From assembly GCA_003567685.1 (NCBI GenBank), contig PWYW01000100.1:1-51160 (forward strand): a DNA stretch of 51,160 bases. The letters are read 5' to 3'. This stretch comes from Gammaproteobacteria bacterium. Lineage in GTDB: Bacteria > Pseudomonadota > Gammaproteobacteria > Xanthomonadales > Wenzhouxiangellaceae. The notes below the pieces were generated by a model. That model saw nothing but the letters and a program-made list of their open reading frames with translations. It did not search any database and was not told where the DNA came from. This document shows positions 42,932-51,160 of the stretch, piece by piece (the stretch's first letter is position 1; every line of letters starts with the position of its first letter). A program made the translations under genes and the position numbers.

Positions 42932-43023
42932 TGGCGGAGAGGGAGGGATTCGAACCCTCGAACGGGCGTTCACCCGTTAACGGTTTTCGAGACCGCCGCA
43001 TTCGACCACTCTGCCACCTCTCC
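42932..43023 (-). tRNA. tRNA-Ser (anticodon CGA)
   Basis: 92 nt including encoded CCA (42934-42932). Acceptor GGAGAGG/CCTCTCC, discriminator G; anticodon loop CTCGAAA gives CGA (reads UCG). Long variable arm AACGGGTGAACGCCCGTT; T-arm GAGGG-TTCGAAT-CCCTC. The last 27 bases are identical to tRNA-Ser(GCU). It lies between alaS and the cupin gene. Confidence 0.97.
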
Positions 43024-43089
43024 GAATCGGTGTGGACGGGCCGGCGCGCATTATAACGGACTTGTCCGGGTCTGAAGAGGCTGAATCAC

Positions 43090-45726
43090 TTACCCCAATT
43101 TTTCTTCCAGCCAGGGCGCTACCGACTTCAATGCCGCCGGCAAAGCCTTCGGATCAGAACCGCCGGCCTGGGCGAAATCCGGACGTCCGCCGCCCTTGCC
43201 GCCAACCTGGCTGGCCACGTGGTTGACCAGATCTCCGGCCTTGACCTGCTTGGTCAGATCACCCGTGACTCCGGCCACCAGACGCACCCCGTCACCCACG
43301 GCCGTGCCCAGCACGATGATGCCGGACCCCAGCTTGTTCTTTAGCTGGTCGACCGTATCGCGAAGCCCGTTCGGATCAACGCCTTCAAGGTGTGCCGAAA
43401 TGAGTTTGATACCGGCCACCTCGGTGGCCTGGGACGCCAGGTCAGAGCCGGCTGCCGAGGCCAGTTTGCCCTTCAGGCGCTCCAGTTCCTTTTCCAGCTG
43501 ACGCGAACGATCCAGCAGTTGCTCCACCCGTTCACCCAATTGCTCCGGGCTGGTCTTGAGCCGGCCAGACACGTCGCGGAGCGAGCGATCAACCGACTGA
43601 AGCCAATCCACGGCCACCTGGCCGGCAACCGCCTCAATGCGTCGAACACCCGCTGACACGCCGGTTTCAGAGAGAATCTTGAACAGCCCGATGTCGCCGA
43701 CCCGGCCGACATGAGTGCCGCCACAAAGCTCGATGGAGAACTCGCCGAATTTGAGAACCCGCACTTCATCACCGTACTTGTCGCCGAAAAATGCCAGCGC
43801 GCCCGCGGCCATCGCGTCTTCGAACGACATTTCACGGGCCTCGGCCTCGGCGTTGGCCTGGATTTGTTCGTTGACCATCCGTTCGATCACCGCCAGCTCG
43901 TCGTCGCTGACCGGCTCGTGGTGCGAGAAGTCAAAACGCAAGCGGTCTGGCGCCACCAGCGAACCCTTCTGCTGAACGTGCTCACCCAGCACCGTGCGCA
44001 ACGCGGCATGCAGCAGATGGGTGGCGGAATGGTGGCGTACCACGTCGGCTCGACGGGCGCGGTCGATTCTGGCCGAAAGGGTCTGGCCGACCGCCAATGT
44101 GCCGGATTCAAGCTGCCCGACGTGGCCATGGAAGGCGCCCGCCAGCTTGCGGGTATCCGCCACCATGAACACACTGCCCTCGCCTTCCAGCAGACCGGTG
44201 TCTCCCACCTGCCCGCCGGACTCGGCGTAGAACGGCGTACGATCCAGGATGATCACGGCCTCTTCGCCGGCATTCAATGACGTTAGCGACTCACCTTCCC
44301 GCACGATGCCAACAATACTGGCCTGCTCGGTCTCGTGCTGGCTGTAACCCAGAAACTCCGTACGCGGCAGATCGGCAATCAGGTCAGCCGAAATACCATC
44401 CCTTGCACTGAAGCTGCCCGCGGCCCGCGCCCGCTCGCGCTGATTCTCCATCGCTGCCTCGAACCCGGCCTCATCAATGGTCAGGGCGCGCTCGCGGGCA
44501 ATGTCGCGAGTCAGGTCAATCGGAAAGCCGTAAGTGTCGTACAGTTTGAAAGCCACCTGGCCCGGAATGACCGGCTCGGAAAGGTCGGCGATGGCAGATT
44601 CAAGCAGCTTCATGCCCTGGTCCAGGGTTTCTCCGAAGCGCTTTTCTTCCCGCGCCAGCACGTCGGTCACCTGTTGCTGCTTGTCGCGCAGTTCCGGATA
44701 GGCATCGCCCATCACCTCGGCCAGCGGCGCAACCATCCGGCTGAAAAAGACGTCCTCGCAGCCCAGCTTGTAACCATGGCGGATGGCCCGGCGAATGATT
44801 CGACGCAGTACGTAGCCGCGGCCCTCGTTCGACGGCAGCACGCCGTCCACCACCAGGAAGGCACAGGCCCGGATATGGTCGGCAATGACCTTGAGTGACG
44901 GCGATTGACGATCTTCTGCGCCGGTCAGCCGCGCCGCAGCCGCAATCAGGTGCTGGAAAAGATCGATGTCATAGTTGGAATGGCCGCCCTGGAGGATCGC
45001 CGCCAGGCGCTCCAGCCCCATGCCGGTATCCACGCAGGGCGCAGGCAGTGGACTCATGCGACCGTCGGCGGCCCGGTCGAACTGCATGAACACCAGGTTC
45101 CAGATCTCGATGTAGCGATCTCCGTCCTCGTCCGGCGAGCCCGGCGGACCTCCAGGAACGTCGGGGCCATGGTCGTAGAAGATCTCGGTGCAGGGGCCGC
45201 AGGGGCCGGTGTCGCCCATGGCCCAGAAGTTATCGCTCTCGTAGCGCTTGCCCGGCTTGTCACCAATGCGCGAAAAGCGCTCAGGATCGACGCCGATCTG
45301 TTCCAGCCAGATGCGGGCCGCTTCCTCATCTTCCTCGTACACCGTCACCCACAGCTTTTCAGCCGGCAAACCGCAGGTTTTGGTCAAGAACTCCCAAGCA
45401 AATTCAATGGCTTCCCGCTTGAAGTAATCACCAAAGCTGAAGTTGCCCAGCATCTCGAAAAAGGTGTGGTGGCGGGCTGTGTAACCGACGTTTTCCAGGT
45501 CGTTGTGCTTGCCGCCGGCACGAACGCAGCGCTGCGACGAGGTGGCACGCGTGTAGTTGCGCTTCTCCGAACCCAGGAACACGTCTTTGAACTGGACCAT
45601 GCCCGCGTTGGTAAACAGCAGGGTCGGGTCATTGCCTGGCACCAACGAGCTGGAGGCGACCACGCGGTGCTCGCGCTGGGCGAAGTAGTCGAGAAAGGCC
45701 TGGCGAATGTCGGCGGTGGTTTTCAT
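43090..45726 (-). CDS. alaS: Alanyl-tRNA synthetase
   Basis: 878 aa from ATG 45726 (a TTG one codon earlier is unlikely). It charges tRNA-Ala and edits Ser-tRNA-Ala and Gly-tRNA-Ala. N-terminal class II catalytic core ([19 protein letters not shown], motif 2 [19 protein letters not shown]), the tRNA-recognition region, then the editing domain with zinc ligands HHSATHLLH and CGGTHV, and the Gly-rich C-Ala domain ([14 protein letters not shown]). Neighbours recX and recA lie upstream on the same strand, a common gammaproteobacterial order. Confidence 0.98.
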   Translation of the reverse strand: MKTTADIRQAFLDYFAQREHRVVASSSLVPGNDPTLLFTNAGMVQFKDVFLGSEKRNYTRATSSQRCVRAGGKHNDLENVGYTARHHTFFEMLGNFSFGDYFKREAIEFAWEFLTKTCGLPAEKLWVTVYEEDEEAARIWLEQIGVDPERFSRIGDKPGKRYESDNFWAMGDTGPCGPCTEIFYDHGPDVPGGPPGSPDEDGDRYIEIWNLVFMQFDRAADGRMSPLPAPCVDTGMGLERLAAILQGGHSNYDIDLFQHLIAAAARLTGAEDRQSPSLKVIADHIRACAFLVVDGVLPSNEGRGYVLRRIIRRAIRHGYKLGCEDVFFSRMVAPLAEVMGDAYPELRDKQQQVTDVLAREEKRFGETLDQGMKLLESAIADLSEPVIPGQVAFKLYDTYGFPIDLTRDIARERALTIDEAGFEAAMENQRERARAAGSFSARDGISADLIADLPRTEFLGYSQHETEQASIVGIVREGESLTSLNAGEEAVIILDRTPFYAESGGQVGDTGLLEGEGSVFMVADTRKLAGAFHGHVGQLESGTLAVGQTLSARIDRARRADVVRHHSATHLLHAALRTVLGEHVQQKGSLVAPDRLRFDFSHHEPVSDDELAVIERMVNEQIQANAEAEAREMSFEDAMAAGALAFFGDKYGDEVRVLKFGEFSIELCGGTHVGRVGDIGLFKILSETGVSAGVRRIEAVAGQVAVDWLQSVDRSLRDVSGRLKTSPEQLGERVEQLLDRSRQLEKELERLKGKLASAAGSDLASQATEVAGIKLISAHLEGVDPNGLRDTVDQLKNKLGSGIIVLGTAVGDGVRLVAGVTGDLTKQVKAGDLVNHVASQVGGKGGGRPDFAQAGGSDPKALPAALKSVAPWLEEKLG

Positions 45727-45805
45727 CAAGCGATCCGATTGGGCGTCAGTGGGTCAATTCACCATTTTAGACCATCGCGAAAACCAAACCGAAAACCAAA
45801 CCCAA

Positions 45806-46390
45806 TTATTCGAAGCCCCAGGGCGCGGGGGGCGCTTCAACCGGCTCAGACAGGTCAAACGAGAGGCGCACCGAGTGGCCGTATTTCGGCCAGTGAACGC
45901 CGTACTCGAAGGTGCTTTCGTCGACAAAATCCATGAACCAGAAATTGTCGGCCCTGGCCGGCAAAATGTCGGCGGTATGCGCATCGGCGGGGAAAATCTG
46001 GCGTTGCGGCAAGCCGGGCACGGGCGCATCACCGCCATACTGGCTGATGGCTTCTTCCGTGCCGTCGGCATGGCGATGGTCATGTTTCAGGCGAATCGTC
46101 CCGTCAACGATGGTCAAGATCCAGTTGCGCGAACGGTTGCCATCAACATGCAGGGCGATATGGAGTCGCTCGGCCTCGCAGGCGACACCGTGGGCAATCA
46201 GCTCCCGCCCCACCAGTGCTTCACGGTAGAACTCGGTCACATCCGCCACCTGGCCGGCAAACGCCTGGCCGCACAGTGTTTGCAGGCGCTCCCAGAAAGC
46301 CTGCTGTTCTTCCGGCAGGGTGGCATGAGCGTCGGCCAAGGCCGGCGCGCTGAAAACAAGAAAAACGGAAGCCGTAAAAACCCGCAACAT
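45806..46390 (-). CDS. Secreted protein of unknown function
   Basis: About 194 aa from ATG 46390 (GTG 46399 is an alternative). Signal peptide MLRVFTASVFLVFSAPALA. The mature part begins LPEEQQAFWERLQTLCGQAF and has two Cys residues (in LCGQ and VACEAE) that could form a disulfide in the periplasm. Later segments DGTIRLKHDHRHADGT, PAPWGFE and the aromatic-rich WFMDFVDEST look like a beta-rich domain. I recognise a widespread uncharacterised family by feel but no named function. It lies between alaS and recX, on the same strand, with gaps of 79 and 68 bp. Confidence 0.75.
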   Translation of the reverse strand: MLRVFTASVFLVFSAPALADAHATLPEEQQAFWERLQTLCGQAFAGQVADVTEFYREALVGRELIAHGVACEAERLHIALHVDGNRSRNWILTIVDGTIRLKHDHRHADGTEEAISQYGGDAPVPGLPQRQIFPADAHTADILPARADNFWFMDFVDESTFEYGVHWPKYGHSVRLSFDLSEPVEAPPAPWGFE

Positions 46391-46458
46391 CGTGTTCACC
46401 AGATATCAAAAACCCGGTAGCCAGCATAACGCGGCTCAGGCGGTAGCGAGAACAACCG

Positions 46459-46911
46459 TCAAACCAGTTCGCGAATAATGCCGTGGTCGAAACCGCGCCG
46501 CGCCAGGGCCTGCTGGCGGCGGGATTTTTCCTTGAGATTATCCACGGGCCCATCGCCATAGCGACGTTCATACCAGCGGGCGGCAATGGCAAACCAGTCG
46601 GCGTCGCTTTCCCGCAGCGCCTTGTCGACCTGGCTGCGATCGATACCGCGCTCGTTCAGTTCGGCCCGGATGCGGATGGGGCCATAGGCTTTGACCGAGC
46701 GCGAGCGAACGAAACTCTCGGCGAAGCGGTCATCGGATTGCAGCCCTTCGTCGGCCAACTGGCTAACCACCTCATCGACCATCTCGCCGGGCCAGCCTCG
46801 CTGGCCCAGCTTGCGTTGGAGTTCGCGGAAGGAATGCTCGCGCCGTGCCAGCAGGCGCAGCGCGGCATCACGAACGTCGGCGGGTTTTACCGCCGGCGAT
46901 CGCTCGGTCAT
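46459..46911 (-). CDS. recX: RecA regulatory protein RecX
   Basis: 150 aa, all helical, three tandem three-helix repeats: ALRLLARREHSFRELQRKL, VVSQLADEGLQSDDRFAESF, RIRAELNERGIDRSQVDKAL. RecX binds along the RecA filament groove and limits its growth. Its ATG shares one base with the recA stop (TGATG), so synthesis is probably coupled to recA read-through. Confidence 0.95.
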   Translation of the reverse strand: MTERSPAVKPADVRDAALRLLARREHSFRELQRKLGQRGWPGEMVDEVVSQLADEGLQSDDRFAESFVRSRSVKAYGPIRIRAELNERGIDRSQVDKALRESDADWFAIAARWYERRYGDGPVDNLKEKSRRQQALARRGFDHGIIRELV

Positions 46912-47960
46912 CAGTCCGCTTCCGCTTCCTCGGCGGCCGCAGCTTCAAGCGCCGCACCGGATTTCGGCAACAACTTCTCGCGCAGCTTGCGCTCGATATC
47001 GTTGGCCATCTCCGGATTGTCACGCAAGAATTGACGCACATTGTCCTTGCCCTGGCCGATGCGATCATCGCCATAGCTGTACCAGGCACCGGATTTCTTG
47101 ACCAGGCCGTGTTCCACGCCCAACTCGATCAGCTCGCCTTCGCGCGAAATACCTTCGCCGTAGAGAATTTCAAACACCGCCTGGCGGAACGGCGGCGCCA
47201 TTTTGTTCTTGACGACTTTTACCCGGGTTTCGTTGCCGATGACCTCGTCGCCGCGCTTGAGCGCGCCAATCCGGCGAATATCCAGGCGTACCGAGGAGTA
47301 GAACTTCAGCGCGTTACCGCCGGTGGTGGTCTCCGGGCTGCCGAACATCACGCCAATTTTCATGCGGATCTGGTTGATGAAGATCACCATGCAGTTGGTA
47401 CGCTTGATGTTGCCGGTGAGCTTGCGCAGGGCCTGGCTCATCAATCGCGCCTGCAGACCCACGTGCGAGTCACCCATTTCACCCTCGATTTCGGCCTTGG
47501 GCGTCAGCGCGGCAACGGAGTCGACGATGACAATGTCAACGGCACCGGAACGCACCAGCATGTCGGTGATTTCCAGCGCCTGTTCGCCGGTATCCGGCTG
47601 CGAGACCAGAAGATCGTCGACATTGACGCCCAGTTTCTCGGCGTAGCTGGGGTCAAGCGCGTGTTCGGCGTCAACGAAAGCGGCGGTTCCACCAGCTTTC
47701 TGGGCCTCGGCAACGGCGTGCAGAGTCAGGGTGGTTTTACCCGAGGATTCCGGGCCGTAGATCTCGATCACGCGACCGCGCGGAAGACCGCCAATACCCA
47801 GCGCCAGGTCCAGCGACAGGGCGCCAGTAGACACCACCGGCACGTCCTTGCGGGCGGAGTCGTCGCCCATGCGCATGATCGCGCCCTTGCCGTACTGCTT
47901 CTCGATTTGCCCCAGCGCGGCGGCCAGAGCTCGTTTGCGATTGTCGTCCACTTGAGTCAT
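46911..47960 (-). CDS. recA: Recombinase RecA
   Basis: 349 aa. ATP-dependent strand exchange and SOS co-protease. Walker A GPESSGKT at residues 69-76, Walker [11 protein letters not shown]2 loop region [16 protein letters not shown], and an acidic C-tail ending [11 protein letters not shown]. The annotated ATG at 47960 has its ribosome site (GAGG) only about 1 nt away; the in-frame GTG three codons on (47951) would have a normal 9-nt spacing and give a start very like Escherichia RecA. The true start is therefore open. Confidence 0.98.
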   Translation of the reverse strand: MTQVDDNRKRALAAALGQIEKQYGKGAIMRMGDDSARKDVPVVSTGALSLDLALGIGGLPRGRVIEIYGPESSGKTTLTLHAVAEAQKAGGTAAFVDAEHALDPSYAEKLGVNVDDLLVSQPDTGEQALEITDMLVRSGAVDIVIVDSVAALTPKAEIEGEMGDSHVGLQARLMSQALRKLTGNIKRTNCMVIFINQIRMKIGVMFGSPETTTGGNALKFYSSVRLDIRRIGALKRGDEVIGNETRVKVVKNKMAPPFRQAVFEILYGEGISREGELIELGVEHGLVKKSGAWYSYGDDRIGQGKDNVRQFLRDNPEMANDIERKLREKLLPKSGAALEAAAAEEAEAD

Positions 47961-47999
47961 TCCTCTTGATTCGATTTCTTTGCAAAGCGCGATGATGAA

Positions 48000-48018
48000 A
48001 TTATCTCACAGGGCCTGT
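48000..48018 (-). promoter_or_regulatory. Candidate recA promoter and operator
   Basis: Minus strand: a -10-like GATAAT (48005-48000) with the palindrome TGACAG-GCC-CTGTGA just upstream (core 48008-48018), placing a symmetrical site between the -10 and a weak -35 position. The site is 40 bp before the recA start. It does not match the classical LexA box CTGT-N8-ACAG, since the half-sites are inverted and close together, but a lineage-specific LexA operator is possible. Confidence 0.4.
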
Positions 48019-48116
48019 CAGCTCCAGAGCCGATCACCACGGCAAGCCATTTTCCTAGTGCCAGCCGCGCGAAAGTCTGATCGGCCTGCCCTTTTCACCG
48101 CCACTTTACCGATGCG

Positions 48117-48135
48117 GTTCTCAAAACCTGAGAAC
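48117..48135. other. Inverted repeat GTTCTCA-N5-TGAGAAC between recA and pncC
   Basis: Perfect 7-bp half-sites, 5-nt AT-rich spacer, 35 bp after the pncC stop and about 155 bp before recA. It is short for a terminator and has no T-run. It could be a protein-binding site for the recA promoter region or a weak 3' structure of pncC. The rest of 47961-48170 shows no gene. Confidence 0.35.
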
Positions 48136-48170
48136 TGGCGGACAGACCTTGCGATGTTTTTCGATACCCG

Positions 48171-48674
48171 TCAGCGCTGCAAGCGCGCCAGCACGCCCGC
48201 CAGGGCCACGGCCACGGTTGCCCGGCGAATGGCCTCGCGGTCGCCGGCAAACAGACAGGTTTCAGTTTCCAGCAGGTCACCAGGCATTGCCCAGCCGAAA
48301 CACACCGTGCCCACCGGCTTGTCGGGGCTGCCGCCATCGGGCCCGGCAATGCCGGAGACCGCCACGGCGCAGTCGGCCCGGCTGCGTTCGACCGCACCAA
48401 GGGCCATCTCGGCGGCCACCGATTCGCTGACGGCACCGTATTGATACAAGGTCGATGCCTTGACCCCCAGCAGCTCCTGCTTGGCCTCATTGCTGTAGCT
48501 GACCAGGCCGCGCTCGAACCAGGCCGAACTGCCCGCCAGATCCGTGCAGACCTTGGCAATCCAGCCGCCCGTGCAGGATTCGGCCGTCGCCAGCATGCGT
48601 CCGTAAACCTTCATCTCGGCCGCCAACGCGGCAGCCAGATGCGCCAGTGCTTGATCGTCGTGTTGTTCTGTCAT
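48171..48674 (-). CDS. pncC: Nicotinamide-nucleotide amidase PncC (CinA C-terminal domain)
   Basis: 167 aa from ATG 48674; the longer frame overlaps the mutS promoter and is rejected. It deamidates NMN to NaMN in the pyridine nucleotide salvage cycle. Motifs: [12 protein letters not shown] (active Ser), [49 protein letters not shown]. The free-standing form without the CinA N-domain is usual in gammaproteobacteria. It sits upstream of recA on the same strand and divergent from mutS. Confidence 0.95.
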   Translation of the reverse strand: MTEQHDDQALAHLAAALAAEMKVYGRMLATAESCTGGWIAKVCTDLAGSSAWFERGLVSYSNEAKQELLGVKASTLYQYGAVSESVAAEMALGAVERSRADCAVAVSGIAGPDGGSPDKPVGTVCFGWAMPGDLLETETCLFAGDREAIRRATVAVALAGVLARLQR

Positions 48675-48771
48675 GGCCTCTATAATGCCTTGTTCAAACG
48701 TGCCAGACGATACATCAAGCGGGCTGAACGGCCACGCTTGCGGAAATTCACCCAAACGCCTCTGCCCACTG

Positions 48772-51160
48772 ATGCCAGCCGACAGCGCCCCGCAGCACAC
48801 GCCCCTGATGCAGCAGTACCTCAGGATCAAGTCCGAGTATCCGGACATCCTGCTGTTTTTCCGCATGGGCGATTTTTACGAGCTGTTTTACGACGATGCC
48901 AAACGCGCCGCCCGGCTGCTGGACATCACCCTGACCACGCGCGGCCAGTCGGCCGGCCAGCCCATCCCGATGGCCGGCGTGCCTTACCACGCGGTCGATG
49001 GCTACCTGGCGCGGCTGATCAAGAAGGGCGAGTCGATCGCCATTTGCGAGCAGGTGGGCGATCCGACCGAGGCCAAGGGGCCAGTCGAGCGCAAGGTGGT
49101 GCGCATCGTCACCCCCGGCACGGTAACCGAGGAAGCCCTGCTCGACGACCGCCAGGACCGGCTGCTGGCGGCCATTGCCCCGGCCAAAAAGGGCTTTGGG
49201 CTGGCCTGGCTCGACCTGGCCGGTGGCCGCCTGCGCTTTGCCGAGCCCGACAGCCGGCAGGAGCTCTCGGCCGAGCTGGAACGACTGCGCCCGGCCGAAA
49301 TCCTGTTTCCCGAGGACTATCCCCTGCCCGTTTCCGGCCTGGTCGCTGCACTCAGGCCCTGCGCGCCGTGGCATTTTGATAGCGAAAGTGGCGAGCGTGA
49401 GTTGTGCCTGCAGCTCAAGGTCCAGGATCTGTCCGGCTTCGGCGTCGAGCAGCGCGGGCCCGGCCTGGGCGCTGCGGGTGCCCTGCTCCACTATGCCCGC
49501 GACCGCCTGGCCGGCGAGCTGACCCATCTGACCGGCGTGCGCGCGGTCAAAACCGCCGAACACCTGGTACTGGATGCTGCCACCCGACGTCACCTGGAAA
49601 TCGACACCCACCCGGACGGGCGAACCGAGCACACCCTGGTAGGCCTGATGGACACGGCAGTCACGCCGATGGGCAGCCGCAAGCTCAAGCGCTGGATCAC
49701 CCACCCGCTGCGCGGCTCGAGCGTGCTGGAACAACGCTACCAGGCTATCCAGACGCTGCTGGACCAGCATATTCATCCGGCGCTGCAGGACACCCTTCGC
49801 GGCATTGGTGACATGGAGCGAATCCTCACTCGAATCGCCCTGAAAACCGCTCGTCCGCGCGACCTGGCCACCCTGCGCGAGGGCCTGGCCCGACTGCCCT
49901 CGCTGAACGAGACCCTGAGCCAGTTCGCCGACCCGCTGCTGCTGCAACTGGCCGAAACGCTGACCCCCTGCCCTGATCTGCAGGGCCTGCTCGAAAGCGC
50001 CATCATCGAGCAACCGCCGATGGTGATTCGCGACGGCGGCGTCATCGCCGAAGGCTTCGACGGCGAGCTTGACGAGCTGCGCGCGCTCAGCCAGAACGCC
50101 GGCGACTTCCTTGTCCGATACGAAACCCAGGAACGCGAGCGCACCGGCATTGCCAATCTCAAGGTTGGCTACAACCGGGTCCACGGCTACTACATCGAAA
50201 TCTCCAAGGCCCAGGGCGACAAGGTGCCCACCGAGTACAGCCGCCGCCAGACGCTGAAAAACGTCGAGCGCTACATCACCGAGGAACTGAAAGGCTTTGA
50301 AGACAAGGTACTGTCGGCCCGCGAACGGGCGCTGGCGCGCGAGAAGGCCTTGTATGAGCAACTGGTCGAAGACCTGGCCGTGGAGCACTTGCGCCTGGCC
50401 ACCATTGCCTCGGCGCTGGCCAGCCTCGATGTGCTCACCGCTTTTGCCGAGCGTGCCGAAACGCTGGACTTCAACCGGCCCGTGCTGGACGACAACCCCG
50501 GCCTGGAAATCCGGGGCGGTCGCCACCCGGTCGTCGAACAGGTTCAGGACGATGCCTTCGTGCCCAACGACCTCACCCTCGACCCAAGCCGCAGGATGCT
50601 GGTGATCACCGGCCCCAACATGGGCGGTAAATCCACCTACATGCGCCAGGCCGCATTGATTGCCATCCTGGCGCATGCCGGCAGCTTCGTGCCGGCCTCA
50701 AGCGCGCGCTTAGGCGCCATCGACCGCATTTTCTCGCGCATTGGCGCTGGTGATGACCTGACCCGCGGGCGCTCGACCTTCATGGTCGAAATGGTTGAAA
50801 CCGCCAACATCCTGCACAATGCCAGCGAGCACTCGCTGGTATTGATGGATGAAATCGGCCGTGGCACGTCCACCTTCGACGGCCTGGCCCTGGCCTGGGC
50901 GGTGGCCACCGAACTGGCGCTGAATATTCGCGCGCTGACCTTGTTTGCCACCCACTACTTCGAGCTGACCCGCCTGGCCGACGACCACGACGGCATTGCC
51001 AACGTCCACCTGGCCGCGCGCGAACACGGCGACCGCATCGTGTTTCTGCACTCAGTCCGAGAAGGCCCGGCCAGTCAGTCTTACGGCATCCAGGTGGCCA
51101 GGCTGGCGGGCGTGCCCAAGCCGGTGATCGCGCAGGCCAGGAAACATTTGAACCGCCTCG
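48772..51160 (+). CDS. mutS: DNA mismatch repair ATPase MutS (3' end outside the window)
   Basis: 796 codons are present; the family is usually 850-860 aa, so about 55-65 residues are missing past the edge. ATG 48772 gives the normal head before the conserved [11 protein letters not shown]. Mismatch-recognition motif GDFYELF (Phe-x-Glu) near residue 38; connector [15 protein letters not shown]; ATPase Walker [10 protein letters not shown] at about 614, Walker B/D-loop [12 protein letters not shown], and [11 protein letters not shown]. The reading frame is open throughout. The 97-bp gap to pncC should hold both divergent promoters. Confidence 0.97.
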   Translation, partial: MPADSAPQHTPLMQQYLRIKSEYPDILLFFRMGDFYELFYDDAKRAARLLDITLTTRGQSAGQPIPMAGVPYHAVDGYLARLIKKGESIAICEQVGDPTEAKGPVERKVVRIVTPGTVTEEALLDDRQDRLLAAIAPAKKGFGLAWLDLAGGRLRFAEPDSRQELSAELERLRPAEILFPEDYPLPVSGLVAALRPCAPWHFDSESGERELCLQLKVQDLSGFGVEQRGPGLGAAGALLHYARDRLAGELTHLTGVRAVKTAEHLVLDAATRRHLEIDTHPDGRTEHTLVGLMDTAVTPMGSRKLKRWITHPLRGSSVLEQRYQAIQTLLDQHIHPALQDTLRGIGDMERILTRIALKTARPRDLATLREGLARLPSLNETLSQFADPLLLQLAETLTPCPDLQGLLESAIIEQPPMVIRDGGVIAEGFDGELDELRALSQNAGDFLVRYETQERERTGIANLKVGYNRVHGYYIEISKAQGDKVPTEYSRRQTLKNVERYITEELKGFEDKVLSARERALAREKALYEQLVEDLAVEHLRLATIASALASLDVLTAFAERAETLDFNRPVLDDNPGLEIRGGRHPVVEQVQDDAFVPNDLTLDPSRRMLVITGPNMGGKSTYMRQAALIAILAHAGSFVPASSARLGAIDRIFSRIGAGDDLTRGRSTFMVEMVETANILHNASEHSLVLMDEIGRGTSTFDGLALAWAVATELALNIRALTLFATHYFELTRLADDHDGIANVHLAAREHGDRIVFLHSVREGPASQSYGIQVARLAGVPKPVIAQARKHLNRL

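Noticed and set aside
42759-42980. Plus-strand frame of 73 codons over terminators and tRNA-Ser remnants
   Set aside because: It is made of terminator and antisense tRNA sequence, with no ribosome site.
48008-48018. Canonical LexA box before recA
   Set aside because: No CTGT-N8-ACAG was found; the palindrome seen has a different geometry, so only a tentative operator is reported.
48748-50676. 642-codon open frame antisense to mutS
   Set aside because: It mirrors mutS codon structure, has no recognisable domain and no ribosome site; GC-rich genomes give long antisense frames by chance.

Overview
The window reads as chromosomal DNA of a free-living, GC-rich (roughly 60 percent) gammaproteobacterium. 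The genes guaBA, alaS, recA-recX, pncC, mutS, rimO, tadA and nadK, a large 1649-residue NAD-glutamate dehydrogenase, and a small RNA with C-rich loops of the kind known in Xanthomonadaceae point towards the Xanthomonadales or a neighbour such as Wenzhouxiangellaceae. This placement is inferred from gene content only. No phage, transposase, plasmid or CRISPR genes are visible.

Layout. 1-7419: end of a secreted M13 zinc peptidase, an LpxR-like lipid A deacylase, a YfcC-type transporter/SDR pair on the minus strand, then a UMF1-type MFS transporter coupled to a signal-less cobalamin-binding-like protein, and rimO. 7420-7679: two palindromic repeat units. 7680-17721: a compact minus-strand operon with overlapping genes in the order glutamate dehydrogenase, NAD kinase, 5'-nucleotidase, secreted propeller-amidohydrolase. 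17722-21324: an acyl-CoA dehydrogenase, a probable C-rich-loop sRNA with its own promoter and terminator, two tRNA-Leu genes flanking an SRAP (YedK/HMCES) gene, and an ICMT-like membrane enzyme. 21352-29840: an M3 peptidase lipoprotein, tadA, a large secreted CotH-kinase protein, and a membrane-anchored TIM-barrel glycosidase-like protein whose gene abuts guaA. 29843-32881: guaBA.

33048-40106 is the most unusual part. A sigma70-like promoter and a leader of about 300 nt precede a small outer-membrane-like protein, a free-standing MgtE N-domain-like mini-protein (94 aa), an MgtE channel that has CBS and membrane domains but no N-domain, a second N-domain-like mini-protein (73-74 aa), a CDF metal exporter, a Na/Pi cotransporter with a PhoU-like tail, and a conventional full-length MgtE. 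It looks like a divalent-cation and phosphate homeostasis locus built around a split MgtE.

40129-43023: a phospholipid-methyltransferase-like gene, then two tRNA-Ser loci in inverted orientation (GCU on plus, CGA on minus) around a TehA/SLAC1-like channel and a cupin. Each locus carries a broken tRNA-Ser copy interrupted at the same T-loop position by a short GC-rich insert. 43090-51160: alaS, a small secreted protein of unknown role, recX and recA, pncC, and mutS running off the right edge.
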